Source: Rhizaria sp. SCN 62-66 (lineage: Eukaryota > Rhizaria, unplaced). Taken from it: DNA of 64,000 nucleotides. A program made the translations under genes and the position numbers. The notes under the pieces are model-generated. The model was not told the DNA's origin. It did not search any database and saw only the letters and a list, made by a program, of their open reading frames with translations. The DNA lies in the NCBI GenBank assembly GCA_001724265.1, contig MEDY01000132.1:1-64000 (forward strand), in the 5' to 3' direction. Below, in pieces: positions 32,501 through 43,232 of the stretch (position 1 is its first letter; each line of letters starts with the position of its first letter).

Positions 32501-35500
32501 ATGGGCAAGAAGGTCACCGCCCGGTCCACCGTCTCGCGCGCCCCTACGGCCTCGGCGTCCTCCGCAGGCGCCGGCTCTTCTCCCGCCGCGTCCTCGGGCT
32601 CCGATGCCGTCACGCGCCTGCTGACGTCCCCGAACCACAACCACCGCATCGACGGCTGCAACGCCATCGCGGGCTCCGTTTCCGCGGAACACATCCCCGT
32701 GCTCCAGTCCACGGGCGCACTGCAGCTGATGGTGAAGCTGCTCGAGGACAAGATGGTGCCCGTCGCCATCGCCGCCGCGGGCGCGCTGCGCAACGTGTGC
32801 GTCGAGGGCGGCGCCGCGGCGGGCCGCTTGCTGTCGTCTCACAAGGCCACCGCGTCGCTGCTGTCGCTACTCACTTTGCTCGACGCCGCGTTCGCCGCCA
32901 CGGTCAATGAGAAGGGCCGCCTTGTGCCCGCCGACGCCGCTGCGCCGCTGCACTGGTATGCGATCACCCCGGCGCAGGCATCGTCGCTTTTCACGCAGGT
33001 CATCACGCTTTTCACTAGCCTCTGCGAGGTCGCTCCGTCCGCCTCCGACGAGTTCACCCTCGCCCAGGTACGCTTTCATGCATATATCTCCGCAGAATCA
33101 AGGATTTATAGGGATATATTATATTTCCGACTAGTTGGTCATATTTTCTTTCTATGTTTTAAGTTATTTTTCCTAAGGCTGACATCTTGTGCTTCTATTG
33201 TTTCATCCTTTTACTACTACTCGTAGGCCACCTCGAACGGTGCCCACCTGACCTTCATCCTCTCCCGCTGCGCCTGCGTGCTTCCCCCCGCCGACGGTGC
33301 CGCTCCCGCCCCTGCCTTTACGGCCGACGAGGCGACCGCGGCTATAGACGCGCTGTCTTTCCTCCGCGCGGCGACCGTGGGCAACCCCGTCCTGAGCAAC
33401 GCGCTGGCCTCGCAGCCCACAGTCATGTCCGCGCTGCTGGCCACCGCGCACGGGCTCCCGGGCGCCATGGAGTCACTTAACGCCGACCTGTACACGCCCG
33501 CGCTGGCGGCGATCCGCGACAACGTCACCAAGCAGCTCCGCAAGAAGGAGGGCGCGTTCACTGGCGCTTGCACGCTCGCTCAGCCCACCCCGCTGCCCGC
33601 CTCCGCCGCCGCCGTCGCCGCGGCCGTGGTCGTCAATGTCGCCGCGTCGCTGCTCGACGGCCCCGCCGCGGCGGCCGCGCCCGCGGAGCTGCTGTGCTCC
33701 TGGCTGCAGCCCGCCGCGGCGTCGCTCGTGGCCATCATCTCCACGTTTGACGTTAACGCCAACGTCGCGCACTTGACCCGGGCGATGGCGCGCCTGCAGG
33801 AGCTGCTGCCGGCCGCGCAGTCGGGCGCGTTGGTTGCCATGGCCGACGCTGGTACGCCGTTTGCTGTCGGGGACGCTGCGCTGGATGCGAGTGATCCTGC
33901 GACTGCCGCCGCAGCCGCCGCGGCTGCCGCTGCCGAGGTATGTATAGTCTCTTATCCTTATCGCATTAGATCTTCACGCCATGGAATTCATTCAAGATTT
34001 CAAAGAAGTATTTCGATGTATTTTTTTCTTTAAAAAAATATCTAATTTAGCTTTTCTTTTCTGACAATATCCTATTGTATTCTTGTATTATAGGCCGCGC
34101 AAGAGGAGGCCGAGGCCGAGGCGGCCATCGCCCTGCTGGGCAACGACACCGCGCCCATGCCCGACTCCGCCGCCGCGTCGACCCCGGCCGACGCCGCCGC
34201 CGCCGCCGAGGCCGCGCGCGCCGCCGGGTTCAGTCTGGAAGAGCTTGAGCACCTCGAGCAGAGCCAGCAGCAGCACCACGACGGCGGTCACGGTCACAAC
34301 GGTCCTGTGAGCAAGGATCTCCCGCTGGATATGATGTGGAGCTCGGCCTGCTCGTCGCTGGTGCGTCAGTTCGCTGCCGCCGCGAGCGCCGTCCGCAGCG
34401 CCGTTGACGCCCTCGCCACTCTGCTGTCGCTGGTTCCTCACGCCGAGCAGATGGCGGCGACCAAGCCCAGCCTCGCTCCCACCGCGGCCGCCAAGGCCAT
34501 CTACGCCCTCGTCTCGGCGCTGTATTCGACCCCCGTGCAGGCCGTGAGCTCGGGCGTGGTTTCTACGAGCAGCGTCGTTGCCGTGACGGGCTCGCTCTGC
34601 GCGCTCCGCGTGTTGCCGTCGACCGCCTTCGCGCCCGACGCCGCTGCGGCCGCCACGGCCGCGCACGGCCACGCGCACTCGCTGCTCACGTGTATCTCCG
34701 CCGAGGCCATGACGGCACTGCTGGCTGTGGCCTCGCGTCACGCTTTGCACCAGCTGGGCGAGGTCTGCGACGTCCTCCGCACGCAGGCCGCGGTGAACAT
34801 GCTCTCGGCGGCGCTGTTCCTGCCGTCTGCCGTGTTCGGCGACAGCGACGAGGCCGTCGTGCTTGCGGTCACCCCGCTCATCGCGTCCCTGGGCGCCGTG
34901 CTGCTCTCGCATGACTCCGCGCCTCTGCTCACTCTGGCGACACCCGCCGAGGCCGCCGCCAAGGCCGCCGCGGCGTCGCTGGCGCCCGCCGCGGCCGAGC
35001 CCGCCGTCGCGTACGGCGCGACGACGGCCGAGGAGGCCGAGGCCGTCACGGGCGCGCTGCTGCACCTGCTCAAGCGGCCAGAGTACAAGCGTCTCCACGA
35101 CGCCGCGTGGACGCAGCTTCACGCTGCCGCCAAGGCTCCGGGCGCGGCGACCGCTGCGGCGGCGGCGGAGGCGGGATGCCCGCTGGTGGCCGCGTCCCTG
35201 CAGGCTGAGCCCGCTCTGCTGACGCTGCTGGCGAGCATCCTCACGGCCCCCAAGCTCAGCTGCGTCACCAGCGACCTGCGCACCCACTGCGCCGGCGCGC
35301 TCGCTGTGTATGCGACGTCCCCGGCGGCGGGCGGCGAGACGGTTGCGGGCGTGACGACCGCTATGCTTGCGGGGCTAAGTCTGGCCGCCGCGTCGCACAG
35401 TCAAGCCGCGACGCTGGCGGTGAGCGCGATGGATCTGGAGCTGGTGCACGAGATCGTCATGGGGCTGATCGACATGTACAGCGAAGATGACCGCTACGTG

Positions 35501-35728
35501 GAGGAATACAAGGCCGGCAACGTGACACGCACGCTTGCGCTGTTCGCGCCAGTCTATGCGACGGCTCTCAAGGATCTCAAGAAGAGGGTTGTGGAAGTCA
35601 ACAAGCGGCGCAATGCTGCCGGCGGCAGTGAGGAAGCCGCGGCGGCGGCGGCGCTGGTCGAGAAGACGGCCGAGGGCGTTGAAAACGTGCAGGGATTCGT
35701 CGGATACAAGAAGTCCATGAAGCTGTGA
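32501..35728 (+). CDS. HEATR3: HEATR3/SYO1-like armadillo-repeat import adaptor for ribosomal proteins (970 aa)
   Basis: Exons 32501-33067, 33227-33937 and 34094-35728; both introns (GTACGC...GTAG, GTATGT...ATAG) are phase 0. The start MGKK is followed by a Ser/Ala-rich leader, then ARM-type helices: SPNHNHRIDGCNAIAG, HIPVLQSTGALQLMVKLLED, and VPVAIAAAGALRNVCVEGG. The order MGK, two N-terminal ARM repeats, acidic loop, long alpha-solenoid matches symportin-1. The C-terminus, LVHEIVMGLIDMYSEDDRYVEEY, LFAPVYATALKDLKKRV and a final NVQGFVGYKKSMKL, has the same layout as the end of HEATR3/Syo1. That family escorts uL18 and uL5 to the nucleus for 5S RNP assembly. It is longer than the family (about 620-680 aa) because of Ala-rich expansions. 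Identification is by pattern only. Ends in TGA. Confidence 0.72.
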
Positions 35729-36236
35729 GCTCTCATCGTAGTCAAAACCACAATCACATCTGTATACGTAGCATGTGGGTGACGCCGAGAACTTGCGGTG
35801 GACGACGGATGTATGAGCTAGGGCCAGTCAGGGACTAGTTAAGTATTGTCAAAAGTCACTTTTTATAAGAATAATGAGTAGTTGTGTTTAATTCACGCTG
35901 TCGTTACCAATACAGAGACAAATCGTTAATGTCGTAACAATTCACACATTTTTCGACCTGCAGAGAAGCAGGTGTTGTTTGGTTGCTATAGAGTTCGCGC
36001 CACATAATTAAATTTGTTTCAATAAAAGGAAACTGTATTCTTGTTTATAATATCTACGTAATAAAGTGACCTCGCTTTGATGCAACCAAAGCAAGTCTAA
36101 GTAACGATTGTAACACACAGCAATTCTCTGCGTGCGTTATAGACTATATATCTTACTAAATTAAGAGCAATGCAGATATTTGCGCACCGTTCTTGCGGTC
36201 ATTGCAATGTGCGTTGTATATTTACTCTTTGCACAG
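35729..36236. other. convergent intergenic region
   Basis: AT-rich 0.5 kb between converging genes. AATAAA at 36021-36026 could be a polyadenylation signal for the SYO1-like gene. No other feature is seen. Confidence 0.5.
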
Positions 36237-39200
36237 TTATTTGCGCCCTGCTCTGCCCCGTGCGCTGCCGCCGGCGCGCCCCCCGATGCCCGCGCCGGCC
36301 GGCTTGGGCCCCGGCGGCGGCGTCGGCGTCAGCATCTGCCTCTGCTGCTGCGGGTATTGCAGGTGGTGCTGCTGTCCGTGCGGGTCTGGGCCGTGGGCAG
36401 CGGAGACAGAGGGCGCGACAGCGGCGGCAGAGGGGGGCGCGGCGGAGAGCCAGCCGTAGCCGCTGGGCCGCGGCGGCAGCTGGAACGGCACTGCGGACTG
36501 AGGGTTGAAGGTACTTACACTGGGGGCGGCAGGGGTACTGACAGCGGGAGTCATGGAGCCGGCAGTCACAGGGGTGTTTGCACCATAGGCACTCGAGCGC
36601 GAGTGCGACTGGGACTGGGGTTGCGAGCTTGAACTCATGTTTGCTTGCGCAGCGGCTGGCGTGGGCACATTGGGGGTTGCACCGACCCTGTAGCCAACAC
36701 TTAGACCGGGGGTACTTACATCGCTAGGGCTGGCACTGCTCTTGCCAAGGGTGCTTAGAATGTCTAAGGGGTTGGCGCGGAACGCGCCACCACTGCCCAA
36801 CGCGACATTCGCAGCGGCGCTAACAGCCGCAGCAGCAGCGTTGGGACTCGCACTCGTATTGGCAGCGTTAGCGTTGACAGAGCTTGAGTTTAAGCTGGGA
36901 CTAACACGGTTACTGCTGTTAATGTTCATCTGAGTGCTTTGTTGATTGTTGCCGTTGTAAGGCGGGACTGGTGTTACGCTGCTGACTGTCACAGGCGTCA
37001 GTGCCTGAGGACTCACAGGCTGTGAACTGTTCACTGATTGAGTACTGTGCACTGTGTGTAGCAGGTGAGAGTTGTTCGCAACAATAGTGCCACTTGCATG
37101 GGGCGCAGAGAGCGAAGACGAAGACTGATTGCTCGAGTAAACACTCTGCTGCTGCTGCTGCTGCTGTTGCTGTGTAGTGTACGCACGTGCGTGAGGCTGT
37201 ACTGGTGCCTGCGACTGCGGCGGCGACTGCTGTGGCTGCAAAGCATGCGCAGAGTGACCGTGGGCAGCACTCGCATTCGCACTCGCGCTTGAGTGACCGG
37301 GAGCAGCTGAGTGACCATGAGCAGCAGAATGACCGTGGGCAGCGGGCGGTAAGTGCGACGTCACATGCACAGTGCCCGTTAAGCCCGTATTTTTCGCGAA
37401 CCGCTCCAGCCTCTGCACGGGATCCATCTGCTTTACTGCCTTGCTATGCACGATTTTCTCCATCTTTTGCTGCTTTTTGCGCATCGCAGCCAGAGTCTTG
37501 GGATCAGTAATCCCCCATGCGTTGAAACTGCTGTCTTTACTCGCACCATTCGCATTGACAGCAGGATTAGCGCTCGTGCCAGCGTTAGCGTGGGAGTTCG
37601 AATTAGAACTATTTTTGTTTGTGTTCACAGTCGTGGCAGCGAGTGACTGCGACTGCGCGTCAACGGGGGTATCCCAGCCAGGAGCACTTACATTGCCGTG
37701 CGAGGTACTTACATTCGCACCATGACCCCCATACTGAGACTGTGGCTGTGGCTGTGCGTCGGCGTACGCGTTAGCGTTGGTGTAGACCGCGGCAGAAGAC
37801 TGTGCGTTTGCACTGTTGTTGTTGTTCACAGGAGTGCCCCACCCAGTCGCCGGCGACTGACCCTGTCCCTAGCTGCGACTGTGCCCGTAGCTGTGACCGT
37901 GAGCAGCGGCACCAGCAGCAGCAGCAGCGGCAGCGGCAGCGGAGGGACCGTGGGCAGCGGTGGTGTGTGCATTGGGCAACACGAACACGTTGCTCCCGCC
38001 AGCACTCTGCTCATACTCGTGATCAGCCATATTGCTGTTACTGCTGCTGTTGTTGTTGTTGTTGTTGTTCATGCGTGATTTGAGTGCATCAACACTGCTC
38101 TTGGGCACACTGAACTTCACACTCTTACTGTTCACACCGCTCCCATTAGCAGCCGCAGCAGCAGCAGTGGCATTGGTATTAGCGCCGCCGCCGACACTGA
38201 TGCTGTGGAAGTCCTCCCAGTCTGCATGCGCCTCTGCATTCGCCGCCAGACGCTCAATCTGCGCCAACTCAGCGTCCAAATCCCCTTCTGCGTCGAGATC
38301 ACCTCCCCAGTCCATGTCCTGAAGCCGCTGTCCGTTGGCCTTGGCGCGCGCAATGCGCCGCCGGAGTAAATACCCCCTTACACGCCGCTGGATCTCCACC
38401 GCGGCCGCGTGGCGCAAGTTAAGCCGCTTCTGGGCGGCCGCCTCGACCCTTAGCCGCCACTGCTGGTACTTACCCGAGCCCACCCAGTCACGCCGCCGTA
38501 CACAGCGGCCGCGCCAGTGCCGCTGCAGCGTCGCCGCAGCTTCCGCGCGCCGCTTACCCAGTGCGGCGGCCGCGGCTTCGGCGCGGGCCTGCTCCTGCTG
38601 CCTTAACACGCGCAGTTGAGCTGTACTTTGCCGTTGCTGCTGGCCGCGCCAGTGCCGCTGCAGCACTAATGCAGCCGCCGCTTTCTGCGCCGCCTCCGCC
38701 GCCGCCGCCGCTGCAGCCGCCGCAGCCTGTTTGGCTGATTTGGCGAGTGAGTCGGCTTGTTTAACAGCGACGCGGAGGGCGTCACGGCGGATACGTGCCT
38801 TGCGAGCCCACTCTTGCTCGGCCTCCCAGCGCTGCAGCCGCTCGCGCTGTTCCCGCTGCTGCCGCTCCAGCTCCTGCTGCTGCTTCACCGCTTCTTCACG
38901 GCGCTTCCGCTCAACCTCCGCCGCAGCGGCACGCTCGGCCTCAAGCGCAGCCCGCCGCAGCCGCTCCTTGTGCGCGATCAACGCCTTGGCCTCAGCGTCT
39001 GCGCCGGCCATCGCAGCTTGAGCGGCGGCGCGGCGGGCAGCGAAGGCGGCTTGACTTTGCGCGATGTCGCGCGCAAAGGCAGCCGCGGCGGTGCGCTGGA
39101 GTTCGAAGTTAAGCCGCGTCTCAAGCTCGCGTAAACGGGCGGCGGCGGCGGCTTCGGCGGCGGCGGCAGCGGCGGCCTCGGCGGCAGCGGCCTCGGCGGC

Positions 39201-41159
39201 GGCGGCGGCGCGGGCGTTGAAGGCAGCAAATTTGGCAGCGGCAGCGGCAGCGGCGGCGGCTTTGGCCTCGGCATCAGCCTTCGCTTTCGCTTTCGCCTCA
39301 GCTTGCGCCAGCGCCTGTGCTTTTGCAGCCTCAGCAGTCTTAGCATCATCAGCAGCGTCCTTAGCAGCAGGGTCTGCCGCGTGGTTCGGCGCGTCGTGGT
39401 TAGTGTTGGGAGTCAAGAGTGCACGCAACTGCTGAGGCCCAGCTGCCCCAGGCTTGTTGTCATTGCCGCTTTGCTGTTGTTGTTGTTTAGTGTTGTTTGT
39501 GGTAACAAGGTGGGACCACTCTTGCTCTGCCTTCGCATCACGCTCTTTCGCTTTCGCCATGAACTCACCCCACAGAGCAAGCTCTTCCTTCTCTTGTTCT
39601 TGCTCAGATGCAGTCACACCCACACTCGCACTGGAAGTAGCGGCCTTTGAACTCGTGTTCGCAGTGGTTGCAGCTGCAGCTGCAGCATTAGTGTTGGAGT
39701 TCAACGTGCTCGTCTTTGCAGAAGGGTTTGTGTCGCTGGCGCTCTGAGTGGGAGTGACCGTGAGCTGTAAGGACTTCTCGGGGATGACCGACTGCAGGAA
39801 CACGGACACCGGTGCTTTGTCAACTTCTAAGGGTGTGCTTAGACTCTGAACACCCTTAGTCGTCGTGGAAGATGATGCAAGTGCGGCGCCAGTCTCCTTC
39901 GTAAGTGAAGTGACAACTTTAGCCAGGGCGGATTCGATATTAGTCAATCCGCCAGATGCAGCAATTGCGTCACTGCTCACCTGATTCTTGCTCTCACTAT
40001 TACTCGCAGTCGCACTAGCATTAGGATCAACACTGCTCGTGTGAGGCCTGTAGTCGGTGTTGCTGGCGTTGTTATAGTGTGCGATTGCGTCGGCCGCCTT
40101 GGTTTGCCCCGCTGCTGCCAGTGTCACCACAAGCTCTTGCGTCAATTGCTTATGCTGCCTCTCAAGTGCCGCAGCCTCCGCTGCCGCGGCAGCCTCAGTC
40201 TCCGCCGCCGTTGTTGCGCGCGCGGCCGCCGCGGCCGTCGCGGCGGCGGCTTCGGCGGCGAACGCGCTCTGCTGCTGCACGCGGGCCGCCGTAAGCGCGG
40301 TCGGGGACGGGAGCCCTGCGAGTGTGCTGAGGGCCGCTTCGGTCTCGGCCGCGAGAGCATCTGCGTACTCGTCCTCGTTGCTGAGCGCGAAAAGAACAAA
40401 ATGGGCAGGTATACAAGCAAAATAAATACGTGTTACGTTGAGTTTAAGATAAAATATGAATGGTTGCAATTGTAGCATTTTCGTTCAGTTTCAGTTCATA
40501 AGGCAGTGGTATACAGTGTCACACCAAGTGGTACGAGTATATGCAACGTACGATTTGCTGCTCGCAGTCGTGGTGTTGAGCAGAGGTGACGGGGGACGGA
40601 AGGCGCCTGTTTCAGTGTCAAAACACGCTAAAGCAGGCGCGGCAAAGACATCGTCGCTGTCTAGGTCGTTATAGTCGCTCTTGTCGTCTGAGTCATAGTC
40701 GTAGCCATAATCGGCGGCGTTCGCACTCGCACTGGAATGGGCGGCGGGAGAGTTCGTATCAGGCGAGTGTTTGAACGTGAACTCTTCGTATTTCTTGTCG
40801 CGCATATAGCTCGCGAAATAAGCAGGCACATTCTCACTCCCACTTGCACTCGCAGTCGTACTAGCACTGGTTGCACTTGCAGCTGTGATGTTGCCACCGT
40901 TGCTGCCACCGTTGCTGCCACCGTTGCTGTTGCTGTTAGGATAGTTCGCGCGACTGTGAGACGAGGTGGATGGTTGAACCAAAGGCCCTGTCGCCACACC
41001 AGCACAGTTGTTAACGGGACCTATCGGCTGGTGTAGCTGTGGCTGCGTTGAGTGCGAGCTCGTGCTCTGGGGGACGGCGCTAGCGTTGGCATTGTTGGGG
41101 GGTTGATAAGGGTGAGGGTGAACGGGGGTATTGCCCCGACTCACCCCAAAGGCAAACAT
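36237..41159 (-). CDS. IQ-motif coiled-coil protein interrupted by an in-frame TAG
   Basis: Exon 1 is 40552-41159 and exon 2 is 36237-40380; the 171-nt intron is phase 2 and joins TC to C as Ser203. Exon 2 has a TAG at 37869-37871 (codon 1040) and then stays open in the same frame for 543 codons to TAA at 36237: 1,039 aa to the TAG, 1,583 aa if read through. At 38690-39340 there is a long Ala/Glu/Arg helix with REEAVKQQQELERQQREQ, a coiled coil. Three IQ motifs follow near residues 777, 820 and 865: LQRHWRGQQQRQ, LQRHWRGRCVRRR and IQRRVRGYLLRRR, which bind calmodulin or related light chains. Both sides of the TAG share a WGTPV / WDTPV motif and AHGHS repeats, supporting one protein. Near 37400-37510 a conserved-looking AWGITDPKTLAAMRKKQQKM helix occurs. 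IQ coiled-coil proteins often act at centrosome, cilium or with myosin; which applies is unknown. Confidence 0.6.
37869..37871 (-). other. in-frame TAG inside the IQ-motif gene
   Basis: On the minus strand the frame reads AGT CGC AGC TAG GGA CAG GGT CAG TCG, open on both sides. No GT-AG pair around it gives an in-frame removable segment of plausible size, and the first ATG after it is far downstream in weak context. It is the second in-frame TAG of the window. Confidence 0.65.
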
Positions 41160-43232
41160 TGTGCACGCAAGCTCTCGCTCCCTACGTATACGTTAATTCC
41201 TTATGTCTTGATGCTGTGGTCGCGTCTCCGGGCACGCAAAAGGTGCGTCTATGGGACGCCGGGGGGGAGTTGGGGATGTCGAAACAACGGATGGATCAAG
41301 AGTGGAATAAGCAGAGCGTGTTGTGAGTGATGATGACCAAATATGAAAACATAATATCAGATATAAACTTATTTATGAAGATTAATTGACCCAAACGTGT
41401 TTTTGTTTCAATTTACAGTTGTTTGAGCGAGAGCTGGCATCCGTTTTTGACTGGGTTTGACTCCAGCCCATCGTCCCACCGTTCAAAGTCACGACACGCA
41501 AAATATGACATATTCGCACAGAGCGTCATCTTAGCAGACTTTCCTAGGTACAAAACTTCGATATATTACTGATGGCTATGCAAAGTAGTCTATATTTGAT
41601 TTTTAGGTGCATCGTCGTTTATTGGGCCCATTTTATTGTGACATTTCACTCCATGATTACGTGATGATTCTAGCACTATAGCACATCGATATGGTCAATA
41701 GTGGAGACACCAAGCGTCTATCGTAAATGACACTCTTTGACAAAAAATTAACATTGAATTCGTAGCTAGACGTAGCCATTCCTAAGACCTGACAGGTCAT
41801 CTTAACACGCGTTACTATCGTGACATTCGAGCATTGTGCGAGGTATTCTCAGCGATATGAAATAAATGAACACATATAACACAGATAGTCGTAATATTCG
41901 TAGCTGGAAATAATCAAAACCTTACAGTCTCAGTGACACTGTGCGCCAACATGGACTGTTTAAAATACAATCGTGTTTTCCAAGTAGTACTCGGGGGAGC
42001 CAGAGGCGACATAGATAAGCTCAGATGCAGGCGTAGTAATACGCCATGCGTATGTCATGATTAATAATACATATACTTGAGCATGGCATCGCATAAATAT
42101 GTTTAGACGTGCATAGTCGTGCACTTTTGATCAATTCCAAGACTGAGACGACTGCTAGAGCAGACGCGAATGTCATTGTAAGAGATACCAATTGAGCTGT
42201 AAAATAACGAAAATACTCAAACATAAAGAAAGTTTAACATATTCAATTTTTGGCAGCATAACTCTTTATTAAGTGCACCATATCAGACTTGCAGGGTCCC
42301 GCCGGTCGGTCAGTTGACTGCGAGCTCTAAGTGCAACTGCCCGTCTAAGTGGCCGGCCAGTCCGCCGAGTGCGAGCGAGTCAGGATGAGCTGAGGCGCTT
42401 TTGAAGTCTATCCATTTCCCCGGAAGATGATCGTTGCTTGCTTGCTAATGGTGTATTCCGGCTGAATGTGTTCCCAAAAGCATTCCCTCTATTTTAGAGC
42501 GGATGGTTTTGCGTTCTATCACGCGGAGTCGCTCTCGCCTAATCGACGGCAAGCTGCGTCCGCCAACTGCTTCCCTAGGTACGCTATTTTTCGCCTCAAA
42601 GACGCTCTTAATGCGCGCCCTTGTACTTTAACCAGTAACATGATGAACGAAATTATCCCTTTCTGATAATAATTGACGACAAAACAATGTAACTCTTTTT
42701 CTTCTGATACTACTTAACGCTTTAAAGCAACTTTAGCGCAACCATCGGACCTTTTTCTCACCTCAATCGCTCTTTTCGCCTCCCTGTTCGTCCCTACCTC
42801 TATTTCTCAGGAGTTTTTTGTGTGTGATATGACGTGAGAACACTTTTTTCTTCTTCCATGCACACTGATATCGTTTCTGGCCGAGTTATACTCATTGCGA
42901 GCAAGCTTGGATGATCTCAGTTCGTGTCAATGGTCAAGCAAGTCCTTCAATGGTCAAGCAAGTCCTGCCTCTTGATGAGTCTCGAGAGGCATTTATTTGC
43001 GAGTTTTCTTATTGATTTTGTACTGGATAACAATACACAACGCTATCTTTATACTACTCCACTTTATATCCTCTCGATCAAATGAGTGCGTCAACTAAAG
43101 TTACTAGAGTAAGTGTAATCAAGTCACGTTATTGTATTGTGTAAAGGAAACACCATTCATATTCATCAAAACAAAGATTTAAAAAAAAAGTCACAGGCAA
43201 AGAAACTACATATTACCGATTAAAAAAAGTGC
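41160..43232. other. intergenic region, 2.1 kb, with a GC-rich island and a small tandem repeat
   Basis: It lies between the start of the IQ gene (-) and the end of DZIP1 (-). Mostly AT-rich, with many stops. At 42290-42420 there is a GC-rich island with GCCGGTCGGTCAGTTG and GTCTAAGTGGCCGGCC, not coding in any frame I could follow. A 20-bp perfect tandem repeat is at 42927-42966. No tRNA or rRNA is recognised. Confidence 0.5.
42927..42966. repeat. perfect tandem duplication of 20 bp
   Basis: The unit TCAATGGTCAAGCAAGTCCT occurs twice head to tail without a mismatch, in intergenic DNA. It looks like a recent local duplication. Confidence 0.95.
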
